This document shows, in pieces, positions 1 through 8,490 of a stretch of DNA of 64,000 bases. The position numbers and the translations under genes were made by a program. This DNA comes from Pseudomonas chlororaphis. Its GTDB lineage: Bacteria > Pseudomonadota > Gammaproteobacteria > Pseudomonadales > Pseudomonadaceae. Every line of letters begins with the position of its first letter. The first letter of the stretch is position 1. The stretch covers positions 1 through 64,000 of the forward strand of contig NZ_JSFK01000040.1 of NCBI RefSeq assembly GCF_000783395.1. The letters run 5' to 3'. The notes beneath the pieces were generated by a model. It did no database searches. It was not told where the DNA came from and worked only from the letters and a program-made list of their open reading frames with translations.

Positions 1-298
1 GTGGGGAGAAGGTGCGGTTGGGGTGGAGAGGTTGGCGGAGGGGGTGGTTTTGCCTAGGTTGATTCGTCCCTGATTTGCAGGGTTGAGGTTGGTAATCTTT
101 GCTGTTTCTTTTAGGCGTCAGTTCGAGTGCCTTTACGGAGGAATAGAATTGACAGGCAAAAAGTGTTGGTATTTGGTTTCGGGCAGGGATAGATCGTCGT
201 GAGTGTCCGCTACCGGCTGGAGTCGGTGATCAAGGTTCGCTAATATCCGAGAGTTGTTAACGCCGGTATGCCGGTTTTACACCATTAGGGAGTTTTTT
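1..298. other. Left-edge region without a supported gene
   Basis: No convincing coding frame is visible. The first 60 bases are strongly G-rich on the plus strand. The rest is of mixed composition. A GGAG-like motif near 138-142 is followed by no long frame. A short open stretch (GTG at about 200 to a TAA at about 243) looks like chance or a gene remnant. The promoter of the downstream SIR2 locus should lie here, but I cannot point to -35 and -10 boxes. Confidence 0.4.
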
Positions 299-964
299 GT
301 GGGGGAGCCTTTTGACTTCAGTAGAATCAGTAATGTTTATGTCGCCGCGCGCCAGAACGACAGGCAGACAGTAGTCTTTGAAATCCAGAATGGACGTGGC
401 ATCTTCGTATTCATGATGTTCTTCTCTGATGACGACGACTCTCATGATCAGCTCTTTCTATACCTGGCACGAACTGCCCGCATGATTCCATTGAAAATGT
501 ACGGTAGACATAAAGTTTACGAGCCTGAAAAAAACAAGTTTGTCGTTTACCTAACACTGCAAGATAAGCAGTACATTCGGGAAGAACTTGGGCTTGAAGG
601 TGGAGGCAGAGTCCTCGATTTCGATGAGTTTTTAAAGACGCTCAATGACGAAATTCCTCAAGAGCTGACCTTTGCGGATCTTCAGGCTAACTGCAGGACT
701 CACCGGGATGCATTTAGGCAACCTGAGCTCCGTCAGGTAATCGATGATGCGCATAAAATCTATCTCATTGGACCGATGTCCCTAGTGTTGCCGAAAAAAC
801 CTAGAGAAAAAACGCTTCGTAAACTTTATCTCCATATAGATGCAGAACCTTATGTTCTAGAGCGTTTCATCTCGGCACTCAAACGTAAGAATATGACGGT
901 CGCATGGACCGATAAACCCGAACGAGCTAATAGGAATATTCACCAGTTGTTAAGCCTCATGTGA
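299..964 (+). CDS. Hypothetical 221-aa protein, first gene of SIR2 defence-like operon
   Basis: The function is not recognised. I start it at GTG 299 because TTAGGGAG (285-292) lies six bases upstream; the longer frame from TTG 254 has no ribosome binding site. The protein is soluble, has no signal peptide or membrane segment, and is mixed alpha/beta. A run of four aspartates sits near residue 43, and a basic patch (KKPREKTLRK) sits in the C-terminal third. The TGA overlaps the GTG of a 46-codon ORF, which in turn overlaps the SIR2 gene, so the three look co-transcribed and translationally coupled. Codon use is poorer in GC than the T2S genes, which suggests horizontal acquisition. It could be a partner, sensor or immunity factor for the SIR2 protein; that is inference from position only. 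Confidence 0.7.
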   Translation: MGEPFDFSRISNVYVAARQNDRQTVVFEIQNGRGIFVFMMFFSDDDDSHDQLFLYLARTARMIPLKMYGRHKVYEPEKNKFVVYLTLQDKQYIREELGLEGGGRVLDFDEFLKTLNDEIPQELTFADLQANCRTHRDAFRQPELRQVIDDAHKIYLIGPMSLVLPKKPREKTLRKLYLHIDAEPYVLERFISALKRKNMTVAWTDKPERANRNIHQLLSLM

Positions 965-1101
965 ATTTATATCACGTAGGAGCGTCGCATCAGAGAATCC
1001 GTATTAATGGATTTGAGCCTACTCTTACGTGGTTTACTGCTCCCGATGCTCCTCTCGCTACAGAGCAGAAACCGCCGCCCGCAGGAAACGTGGGTAAGTG
1101 A
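961..1101 (+). CDS. Possible 46-aa coupled small ORF between the two defence genes
   Basis: This ORF starts with GTG at 961, inside the stop region of the upstream gene (ATGTGA), and ends with TGA at 1099-1101, which overlaps the GTG start of the SIR2 gene (AAGTGA). It fills the 133-base gap between the two larger genes exactly. It has no cysteines or membrane segment and a proline-rich tail (QKPPPAGNVGK). I do not recognise it. Alternatives are a programmed or mutational frameshift extension of the 221-aa protein, or chance. The overlap at both ends is the argument for taking it seriously. Confidence 0.4.
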   Translation: MNLYHVGASHQRIRINGFEPTLTWFTAPDAPLATEQKPPPAGNVGK

Positions 1102-4100
1102 ATTTCGATTTCTCAGGAAGCAAGGGAATGCAGTTCATCTTGAATGGTCCAGATATCCCCGATGCGCTCCTGCAGGCACATGAGGAAGGGCGCGTCGTAT
1201 TTTTTTGCGGCGCAGGCATTTCCTATCCCGCTGGCTTGCCCGGTTTCAGGGGGCTAGTGGATGAGATATACCGGCGCGTAGGCACCACTCGTTCGGCAAT
1301 TGAGCAAGACGCCTATGGCCGCAGTCAGTTCGACGCCACCTTAAATATATTGGAAGACCGATTGCCAGGGCAACGTCAGGGCTTGTCCATGCGCAAGGCG
1401 CTAGCTCAGTCACTGCAACCTAACCTACGTCTTAAAGGTGCTACAGACACGCATACGGCTTTGCTGCAGTTGGCCAAATGTCGCGAAGGCGCGTTGCGAC
1501 TAGTGACGACGAACTTCGACCGGGTCTTCGAACGGGTGGCCAAACGTGAAAGGCAATCTCTCAGTACCTTTGCTGCACCGATGTTGCCCATTCCCAAGAA
1601 TAGCCGCTGGGATGGACTGGTTTATCTACATGGCGTGCTGCCCGAAAAAACGGATCACAGCGCGTTGCACCGGTTAGTAATTACTAGCGGCGATTTTGGT
1701 CTCGCTTATCTAACCGAACGATGGGCAGCCCGGTTTGTGTCTGAGCTTTTTCGTAACTATGTGGTGTGTTTTGTTGGGTACAGCATTAATGACCCAGTGT
1801 TGCGCTACATGATGGACGCTTTGGCTGCTGACCGAATGCTTGGCGAGGTCACACCCCAAGCGTGGGCTCTTGGGGATTGCGAGCCCGGACAAGAGTCGAG
1901 CAAAAACATCGAGTGGTGCGCTAAAGGTGTTACACCCATCCTCTACGAAGTGCCTGTCGGCAGCCATGATCATTCGGCTATGCATAAAACACTAAAAGCC
2001 TGGGGTGAAACCTACCGCGATGGTGTGCTTGGGAAAGAACGCATTGTGGTAAGCCATGCACTGGCGCGCCCGGCTGCCAGCACACGCCAGGATGACTTCG
2101 TAGGCAGGATGCTTTGGGCGTTGTCAGATCGATCAGGGCTCCCGGCCAAACGGTTTGCCGAATTCAATCCAACACCATCACTGGACTGGCTGCTAGAAGC
2201 GTTCTCGGTAGACCGATACGGACACAGCGATCTTGCCAGATTCGATATCCACTCACGTGCCGAAGTCGATACGAAACTCGCCTTCAGTTTGATTCGGCGC
2301 CCTAGCCCTTATCATCTCGCATCGTCAATGACGCTAGTCGGCCAATCAGCTGGTGGACAATGGGATAACGTGATGTTCCAACTGGCACGCTGGTTAGTAC
2401 GTCACCTGAACGATCCTGCGTTGATTATTTGGATTTCTCAGCGAGGCGGTCAGTTGCATGATCGTTGGCCTTGGCTGATTGAGCATGAGTTAGATCGCTT
2501 CGCTCGATTGGCAAAAGATGGCAACACCTCTGAGTTGGAGGAGATCCGGACCAACGCACCCAATGCCATTCCTGGACCATTGATGCTAACGCTCTGGAGT
2601 TTACTGCTTACCGGGCGAGTGAAATCACCAACGCGTGAGTTGGATCTTTATCGCTGGGAAGCTCGACTTAAGCGTGATGGGCTCACTGCCACCCTCCGCC
2701 TAGAGTTGCGTGAATTGTTGGCACCAAAGGTAGTGTTGAAGGAATCGTTCCGCTGGGGCGACGAAGAAAATGAAGACACAGATGAGGTTGCACGTGTTCG
2801 GCGATTGGTGGACTGGGAGTTAGTTCTAGCTGCAGATAATGTGAATTCCTCAATGATCGATCTGGACAATGACCATTGGACTGCAGCAATACCGGGCTTG
2901 CTGGATGATTTTCAGCTTCTCTTACGAGATGCTCTAGCTTTGTTGCGCGATCTGAAAGAGGCAGATGATTACGACGACCGATCACATTGGGATCTACCAT
3001 CTATTAGTCCACACACCCAAAATCGTGGTTTCCGTGACTGGATAACATTGATCGAACTACTTCGCGATGCATGGTTGAGACTTCACTCGAGTGAAACAAA
3101 ACGAGCTCGGTGGATTGCTGAGAGTTGGTTTGATGTGCCGTACCCTACATTTAAGCGATTGGCGTTCTTTGCCGCATCCCAGGATCATGCCGTTTGCCCG
3201 GAATGCTGGGTTGAATGGTTAGTTTCTGACGACGCTTGGTGGTTGTGGTCTGTTTGTACGAGGCGCGAAACGTTCAGACTTCTGGTCCTTCAGGGCGTTC
3301 GACTTGCGTCACCAGAGCAAGATCGATTGGAAGCTGCAATCTTGGCCGGTCCACCCCGCGAGATGTATCGAGACGATCTTGAGCCAGAGCGGTGGCAAGA
3401 CCTGGTCCAGCATTCAGTCTGGTTGTATCTGGCCAAACTAAATTCGTCAGGTCTCACGTTGGGGGCTTTAGCGGAAACACGCTTGACGGATCTGTCCAGT
3501 AGCCATCCTGAATGGCAACTTGCAGATAATGAAAGTGATGAGTTTTCTCACTGGATGAGCGGTACCGGAGATCCAGATTACGAAGAAAGCCGCGATGTCG
3601 TTAACGCACCGCGTAAACGACAGGAACTGGTCCAGTGGCTCAAACAGCCATCGCCGATTCGGCGCCCATATTACGAAGACACCTGGCGTGAGACATGTCG
3701 TACCAGGTTTTATCACAGCCTGCTTGCTCTGCGAGATCTATCGCTAGAGGGATTATGGCCCGTGGGTCGTTGGCGGGAAGCACTACAGGTGTGGAGTGAG
3801 GAAGGTCAGGCGCTACGCTCTTGGCGATATGCTGCGTTCTTGGTACAGACGTTTCCCGAGGAGATACTAGAAGAGCTCGCGCGCAACCTGTCTTGGTGGT
3901 TAGATGCGGTATCTAAGTCTATTGACAGTAATGAAGCGATTTTTCTGGATCTTTGTCGTCGTTTATTGGTGCTTTCGTTCGAGTCTGGCACGGGTATGAC
4001 GAGAAATGGCGAGGTGATCGTTCAACCTGTAACAGAGGCTATCAATCACCCAGTTGGGCATGTCACACAGGCCTTGCTAAATCTATGGTTCAAACGTGGG

Positions 4101-4961
4101 CCAAATGATAACGATGAGTTGCCCACTGAAATCCAACCTATCTTCACTCAGCTGTGTAATACCCGAGTAGCACATTTTCGGCATGGCAGAGTACTGCTGG
4201 GGTCGCGATTGATTGCACTATTCCGTGTGGATCGTTCATGGACAGAACAGCATCTATTACCACTATTTGATTGGAGGGTAGATCCATCGGAAGCTAAGGC
4301 AGTATGGGAGGGGTTTTTGTGGTCGCCTCGGCTATATGGACCCCTACTTGCTGCCTTCAAATCTTGTTTTCTTGAAACCGCACACTATTACGTCGACTTG
4401 GGTGAACACAGGCATCAATTCGCTGCATTTATAACCTATGCGGCACTGGAGCCTATGGAAGGCTATACCCAAGAAGACTTTCGTCTCGCCATCGAGGCGT
4501 TCCCACAAGAAGGATTGCAGGAATCTGCACAAGCACTTTCTCAGGCCCTCGAAGGTGCTGGTGAGCAGCGAGAGGATTATTGGAGGAACCGCATCCAACC
4601 GTTCTGGCAAAACATTTGGCCCAAATCTCGTGAGCTTGCCACTAGCGGTATCGCCGAATCCCTCGCACGCTTGAGTATTGCCGCTGGAAATAATTTCCCC
4701 ATCGCTTTAACAGCTGTGCAGGATTGGTTGCGGCCGGTTGAACATCCTTACTACGTTGTGCATCAACTACATCATGCCAACCTATGTACTCGATTTCCGC
4801 TTGATTCCTTGCGACTTCTTAATGCAATGGTTGATGGCCAACAGTGGCCTGCTATGGATTTGAGGCAGTGCCTGAATGCAATAGCTCACGCGGCTCCAGA
4901 GCTGACTCAAGATATTCGGTATCAACGCCTTGACGAGTATCTAAGACTGCGTGGAATGTGA
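1098..4961 (+). CDS. SIR2-domain anti-phage protein, Dsr1-like
   Basis: This 1287-aa protein has an N-terminal sirtuin-type domain. The nucleotide-binding CGAGIS lies at about residues 37-42, TTNFD at 137-141, YLHG with the putative catalytic His at about 178, and FVGYSINDP at about 225-233. From about residue 330 on it is a long, tryptophan-rich helical region with no P-loop, so it is not an Avs/STAND protein. SIR2 plus a long helical C-terminal part (DUF4020 type) is, from memory, the layout of the defence sirtuin Dsr1. Related defence SIR2 proteins deplete NAD+ on phage sensing and cause abortive infection. Starts are GTG 1098 (GCAGGAAA upstream) or ATG 1128 (residue 11, AGGAAG upstream). 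Many TTA/CTA/AGA-type codons point to acquired DNA. The SIR2 fold is certain; the Dsr1 assignment is probable. Confidence 0.82.
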   Translation: MNFDFSGSKGMQFILNGPDIPDALLQAHEEGRVVFFCGAGISYPAGLPGFRGLVDEIYRRVGTTRSAIEQDAYGRSQFDATLNILEDRLPGQRQGLSMRKALAQSLQPNLRLKGATDTHTALLQLAKCREGALRLVTTNFDRVFERVAKRERQSLSTFAAPMLPIPKNSRWDGLVYLHGVLPEKTDHSALHRLVITSGDFGLAYLTERWAARFVSELFRNYVVCFVGYSINDPVLRYMMDALAADRMLGEVTPQAWALGDCEPGQESSKNIEWCAKGVTPILYEVPVGSHDHSAMHKTLKAWGETYRDGVLGKERIVVSHALARPAASTRQDDFVGRMLWALSDRSGLPAKRFAEFNPTPSLDWLLEAFSVDRYGHSDLARFDIHSRAEVDTKLAFSLIRRPSPYHLASSMTLVGQSAGGQWDNVMFQLARWLVRHLNDPALIIWISQRGGQLHDRWPWLIEHELDRFARLAKDGNTSELEEIRTNAPNAIPGPLMLTLWSLLLTGRVKSPTRELDLYRWEARLKRDGLTATLRLELRELLAPKVVLKESFRWGDEENEDTDEVARVRRLVDWELVLAADNVNSSMIDLDNDHWTAAIPGLLDDFQLLLRDALALLRDLKEADDYDDRSHWDLPSISPHTQNRGFRDWITLIELLRDAWLRLHSSETKRARWIAESWFDVPYPTFKRLAFFAASQDHAVCPECWVEWLVSDDAWWLWSVCTRRETFRLLVLQGVRLASPEQDRLEAAILAGPPREMYRDDLEPERWQDLVQHSVWLYLAKLNSSGLTLGALAETRLTDLSSSHPEWQLADNESDEFSHWMSGTGDPDYEESRDVVNAPRKRQELVQWLKQPSPIRRPYYEDTWRETCRTRFYHSLLALRDLSLEGLWPVGRWREALQVWSEEGQALRSWRYAAFLVQTFPEEILEELARNLSWWLDAVSKSIDSNEAIFLDLCRRLLVLSFESGTGMTRNGEVIVQPVTEAINHPVGHVTQALLNLWFKRGPNDNDELPTEIQPIFTQLCNTRVAHFRHGRVLLGSRLIALFRVDRSWTEQHLLPLFDWRVDPSEAKAVWEGFLWSPRLYGPLLAAFKSCFLETAHYYVDLGEHRHQFAAFITYAALEPMEGYTQEDFRLAIEAFPQEGLQESAQALSQALEGAGEQREDYWRNRIQPFWQNIWPKSRELATSGIAESLARLSIAAGNNFPIALTAVQDWLRPVEHPYYVVHQLHHANLCTRFPLDSLRLLNAMVDGQQWPAMDLRQCLNAIAHAAPELTQDIRYQRLDEYLRLRGM

Positions 4962-5380
4962 AACCCAAGTATGTGACACGATGGTTTGTTTACTATGGAA
5001 TCGGCCATGCAGCGAGCATGACTATAACTAAGGCAAAGCCATTGTCCGACCTCACTCCCAAACATCTCCGCGCCGTACGTGCTCTTTCGCCATGATGTCA
5101 TCACGATCTAACCCAATCGGCCCGTGTTGCCATGTCTACTACGGCCGACTTTGAAAGAGGTTCAGGAACGCCGGGTGCCAATGATAACCAAAATGTTCGT
5201 GACGTCTTCTTATAAGTCGCCTGCATTCGCTTTCTCGCCTAGGATGCTGTTTTCGGGCCAACTGTTACCGGCGTTTTAGTGAAAATATGCTCAGGTACGC
5301 CGATTTATTGGATGATGCGGAACATCTATCGTCTGTTGGGAAAGGGGGGATCTATTTAGGGAGATGTATTGGAAAAGGGG
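4962..5380. other. Intergenic region after the SIR2 gene, no supported gene
   Basis: About 420 bases of unremarkable composition. Only short frames occur, for example a 32-codon ATG frame beginning near 5181. I see no transposase fragment, terminator with a T-run, or tRNA end. Its right end (about 5340-5380) carries a GGATCTATTTAGGG block that is also found just before the second leader (8099-8112) and more loosely before the third (about 10296). Confidence 0.4.
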
Positions 5381-5741
5381 CTCGATAAACGCCAGCGTTT
5401 AAAAGACATCTCCAAACACTCTCTCAGGCTACACACCCTTGCGCCTTTGCCTACAGCTACGCCAGAATCCGCCGGCTTGTGCGCTTTGTACCTGGTCTTT
5501 ATCGTCTACGTGTCGCTGGCAACCCAGCGACCGGGTTTAGCGACCTGACCAGGTATAAGTACAACGACGCTCCAGTTTGTCGCAGACGTTTGCGACGACG
5601 ATATGGTGGCTGTGCGTGGGAGACCTTCGGGTCTGCCGGGTCTTATACCTCTCGGTTCGCTAACCCGCGCACAGCTGCCACCCTTACGTGTTTAGCGACA
5701 GGTTTTGGTGGTTCCACCAGGTATAAATATGGAGCTTCACC
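5381..5741 (+). promoter_or_regulatory. Structured leader A of DUF6124 gene (candidate cis-regulatory RNA)
   Basis: A conserved leader of about 360 nt present three times in the window. In order: hairpin AAACGCCAGCGTTT (5387-5400); an almost invariant 80-nt stretch; domain 1, a stem TACCTGGTC (5489-5497) with GACCAGGTA (5547-5555) enclosing GTCGCTGG/CCAGCGAC (5512-5531); a small hairpin GTCGCA/TGCGAC (5579-5596); domain 2, a long stem (5605-5620 with 5664-5682) enclosing AGACC-TTCG-GGTCT (5621-5634) and a hairpin whose loop holds R2, CTTATACC (5642-5649). R2 is complementary to R1, GGTATAAG (5552-5559), and to R3, GGTATAA (5720-5726), which lies just before the GGAG ribosome site (5731-5734). 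R2 can thus pair with R1 or R3, which would open or hide the start region. Short frames across it look like shadows. I do not recognise a named RNA family. Confidence 0.7.
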
Positions 5742-6101
5742 ATGATCAAACCAACACCCAACCCGCCTGAAACCGCCTCGGTTTCCCCCTACGAATCCAT
5801 CGATTCCAGAAAACTCCACGAAGCCGCCGACCGCGCGCTCGACCATTACCTCTGTCCACCCGGTTCCACGCCGCCCCCACGTAAAAACCGTGGGATGTAT
5901 GCCGTCACCGCCGACAACAAAACCGAAGAACTGCTGGTCGATGCCAGTGAAACACTCGCTTCGGCCAAAACCATCGCCCAGAACGTCTCCAGCCTGTTGC
6001 CGGCATCGCAGCGCCAGGCGCTGGCGGGGATTGCGCAGTTGATCATGCTAGGGGAGTTGGCGGTGAATCGGGCGTTGGATAATTTGCAATTGCCGGAGTG
6101 A
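5742..6101 (+). CDS. DUF6124 family protein, copy A
   Basis: A 119-aa soluble protein of the small Pseudomonas family called DUF6124 (formerly DUF3077), recognised by its opening MIKPTPNPPE, the SPYESIDS..LHEAADRALDHYL helix, a central GMYAV..DNKTEELL segment and a helical C-terminus ending in LAVNRALDNLQLPE. The function of the family is unknown to me. ATG 5742 has GGAG seven bases upstream. It is the first of three paralogues (5742, 8491, 10687), each behind the same kind of structured leader. The gene body is very close to copy B, while its leader differs strongly from B and C. Confidence 0.85.
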   Translation: MIKPTPNPPETASVSPYESIDSRKLHEAADRALDHYLCPPGSTPPPRKNRGMYAVTADNKTEELLVDASETLASAKTIAQNVSSLLPASQRQALAGIAQLIMLGELAVNRALDNLQLPE

Positions 6102-6695
6102 TGTAGGTGTCGGGATCACCTGGTGATTGATTGGGTGTCCGTTTTGGCGCTTTCGCGAGCAAGCTCGCTCCCACAGGGTTTTATGCTGATTGCAGATGTT
6201 GTGCCTGGCGCTGAAATCTATGGGAGCGGGTCGGTTACTCTGCTGTGGCGCGTTCATTTGGATTCATGGGGCCACTGAAGTCTTAAACCGTGCCGGCTAC
6301 GATCAAAGACCTGAAGTCAGCCTTGGCCAGTCACCTATTCTCCGCCAAACGGATCGTCTGCTTACAGGCCAACAACGATCACCTCCTACCGTGTCTCATC
6401 GTTTTCTTCCCCATCGACCAGACGGCGTTTGAGCCGTAAATCGGTCATTCAGTTTGTTGCGCGATCAGAGTGATAAATGCGTATAAGCATTTTTCCGCAT
6501 TATGAAATGCATTTATGCATTGATTAAATATGCATAAACGCATACCGTTGCTTCCGACCGGTTCAACAACTCGGTTCGAAACCCAACGTTTCAGCTGCCC
6601 CGGTCTCAACGATTCGGTGGTAGCAACTTAATCATTGAAAAATCTCTCGGCCCCGTCAGACGCGAAGGATTTTTCACATAAAGGAGTCATGCCTA
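6102..6695. other. Spacer between DUF6124 copy A and the beta-helix gene
   Basis: It contains a single REP-like palindrome with the core CGCGAGCAAGCTCG (6149-6177), then about 60 bases (6178-6240) that recur after copy B (8927-8985), so the duplicated unit extends past the gene. A 49-codon frame (GTG 6290 to TAA 6439) has no clear ribosome site and looks like a gene remnant. Around 6470-6545 the DNA becomes AT-rich with repeated ATGCAT/GCATAA words, the likely promoter region of the next gene. Confidence 0.5.
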
Positions 6696-8027
6696 ATGAC
6701 AGATAACACGACCAATAGCGCTGCCCAGGTTGATTGCATCGGTGTCGATACCCTCACCGATTTGCGCGCTGTGAGCTCGGCTACGACCAGGAAGGTTTCC
6801 ACACTAGGCTTTGCTGCTCGTGGAGATGGCGGCCACGCAGATTACGTTTTAGACGCGGCAGATACGACGACTCCCGAGTCGAGTCCCATGGTCATCGTTG
6901 CGTACGATGGTGGCCGATGGAAGTTGATGCACGACGGTAACGTCACGGCTGAACAGTGTGGATTCAAGCGCGATGGCACGGTAAATACCCAGAACGTTTT
7001 GAACTCGGCCATTGCAGCCGTGACGAAGGCAGGGGCGCGAATCATGTGGGGACATGGCACTTATGTCTGCGAGCACATTGCAATCATTCCGAATATGTCA
7101 TGGGTCGGTAAAGGGCAGTTCTTTACTGTTCTCAAGGCCAGAGACGGCCTGAACCAGGACTTCATAACCTCGAATTTCAACATCAACACGGACAACGTTT
7201 CGGTTGTGGGTATGCAGTTCCATGGCAACCGCGCCAAAAACTCTAACGGGCAGACCTTCGCACTCAAAGGGGCCAAGCAGACTCTTCGGCAGGTCACCAT
7301 CACGCAATCGGCACTCCATGGTCTGATCACTGACTTCGACATCATTGATGGTGAACGTCCTCTTGGTTTTGAGAGCACCTATGAAGACATTCTGATCGAT
7401 ACCACGGGTGGCCATGGCTGGATGTATAACGGCCCGACTGATTCCTCAATGACCAACGTAACGTTGCTTGACTGCGGCGTATTGAAGGACAACACCTATT
7501 TCGGATTGATTGCGAGCAGGAATTTCAGAGCGGACAACCTGCACCCTTGGAACCGTTCTTCAACCAGTCAGGTTCCCGCTGCCTCTGTCTATATCCAGGC
7601 AAGTGCACCCGGCTGTACGGCGGTCAACTCACACTTTGAGGGAGGCCACTGTCCGCTCAAGATTCTCAGCAACCAAAACTCTTTCAGTGACTGCGATTAC
7701 TACGCAACCCGTGGCGTTTATTGCGTTGAGAACTATGGAGCGGCGAACAAGATCAGCGGTGTACTGGGTGCGACAGCGGCTGCGGTGAACCCCAATTACC
7801 GGGGAATTCTGCTGCAGGGCGTAGGCAATATGGTCGACCTCACGGACGGTGGGTGTGTGAACGGCTCGATCGACTTTAATGGCAGTCAGGGCGGCAACAT
7901 GGTCAGGATTTCTGGCTATCGGAATTCGGGTGTTCCGTATGTTGGAACGCCTCATCCGGCAGATGTCGTGGATCTGGTTATTCTCGGCGCGGGAGGAGGG
8001 GTACTGACAAAACCCTATTCGGCTTAG
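6696..8027 (+). CDS. Right-handed beta-helix / tailspike-like protein
   Basis: A 443-aa protein. ATG 6696 follows AAGGAG (6681-6686). Residues about 15-85 resemble the N-terminal linker of phage and tailocin tailspikes: DLRAVSSATTRKVSTLGFAA, then a GDGGHADYVLD turn and a WKLMHDG segment. The rest has the short Gly/Asn/Val-rich repeats of a parallel beta-helix of the pectate-lyase/Pectate_lyase_3 type, with INTDNVSVVGMQFHGN and similar rungs. There is no signal peptide. Such proteins bind or cleave surface polysaccharide. No other phage or tailocin gene is nearby, so it is either a cargo gene, an alternative receptor-binding module, or a secreted polysaccharide-active protein. The fold is likely; the role is unknown. 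Confidence 0.7.
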   Translation: MTDNTTNSAAQVDCIGVDTLTDLRAVSSATTRKVSTLGFAARGDGGHADYVLDAADTTTPESSPMVIVAYDGGRWKLMHDGNVTAEQCGFKRDGTVNTQNVLNSAIAAVTKAGARIMWGHGTYVCEHIAIIPNMSWVGKGQFFTVLKARDGLNQDFITSNFNINTDNVSVVGMQFHGNRAKNSNGQTFALKGAKQTLRQVTITQSALHGLITDFDIIDGERPLGFESTYEDILIDTTGGHGWMYNGPTDSSMTNVTLLDCGVLKDNTYFGLIASRNFRADNLHPWNRSSTSQVPAASVYIQASAPGCTAVNSHFEGGHCPLKILSNQNSFSDCDYYATRGVYCVENYGAANKISGVLGATAAAVNPNYRGILLQGVGNMVDLTDGGCVNGSIDFNGSQGGNMVRISGYRNSGVPYVGTPHPADVVDLVILGAGGGVLTKPYSA

Positions 8028-8131
8028 TTGTCAGTGCGGTACATCAGTGCCGCATTTCGCTGCCAACGAGCGGGTTTTGACTTGCAGGATAAGGGGACGG
8101 ATCTATTTAGGGCCCAGTGGTGGAATGATGT

Positions 8132-8490
8132 CTCGATAAACACCAATGTTTAAAAAGACATCTCCAGACACTCTCTCAGGCTACATATCCTTGCGCCTTT
8201 GCCTACAGCTACGCCAGAATCCGCCGGCTTGTGCGCTTTTGGGGCGGGTTCTATTGTGGTGCGGTCGCTGACGCATCAGCGATCGGATTTGACCGTCCGC
8301 CCAACATCAAGGCGCGCCAGCGTTCTGCACGTGTTCAGGCATTGTCTGAAATCATGTCGCGGTGGCTGTGCGTGGGACACCTTCGGGTGTGCCGGAATCC
8401 TTGATGTCCGGTCGGTCAACCCGCGTACAGCTGCCACCCTGTTTGTTTGACCGCGAACGGTTGCGGCTCCAGTCATCAAGGAGCTTCACC
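8132..8490 (+). promoter_or_regulatory. Structured leader B of DUF6124 gene
   Basis: Second copy of the leader, with the same architecture but different paired sequences. First hairpin AAACACCAATGTTT (8138-8151); the same invariant 80-nt stretch; domain 1 with inner hairpin TCGCTGA-CGCA-TCAGCGA (about 8266-8283) inside a GGGGCGG/CCGCCC stem; domain 2 with the long stem 8361-8376/8420-8438 enclosing ACACC-TTCG-GGTGT (8377-8390) and a CCGG/CCGG hairpin presenting R2. R1 is CATCAAGG (8305-8312), R2 CCTTGATG (8399-8406), R3 CATCAAGG (8474-8481). R3 overlaps the Shine-Dalgarno AAGGAG (8478-8483), so pairing of R2 with R3 would mask the ribosome site directly. Confidence 0.75.

Noticed and set aside
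5479..5745. 88-codon ORF through leader A, and similar ORFs at 8199 and in-frame extension 8362-8490
   Set aside because: The protein-level similarity (GGCAW-TFG, NPRTAAT) is explained by the conserved RNA stems. Changes keep base pairing rather than amino acids, and the DUF6124 ATG has the ribosome site.
5381..6101. Retron, attC or diversity-generating template for the repeated leaders
   Set aside because: No reverse transcriptase or integrase is nearby, no template/variable repeat pair matches the tailspike gene, and the conserved cores do not fit attC end rules.
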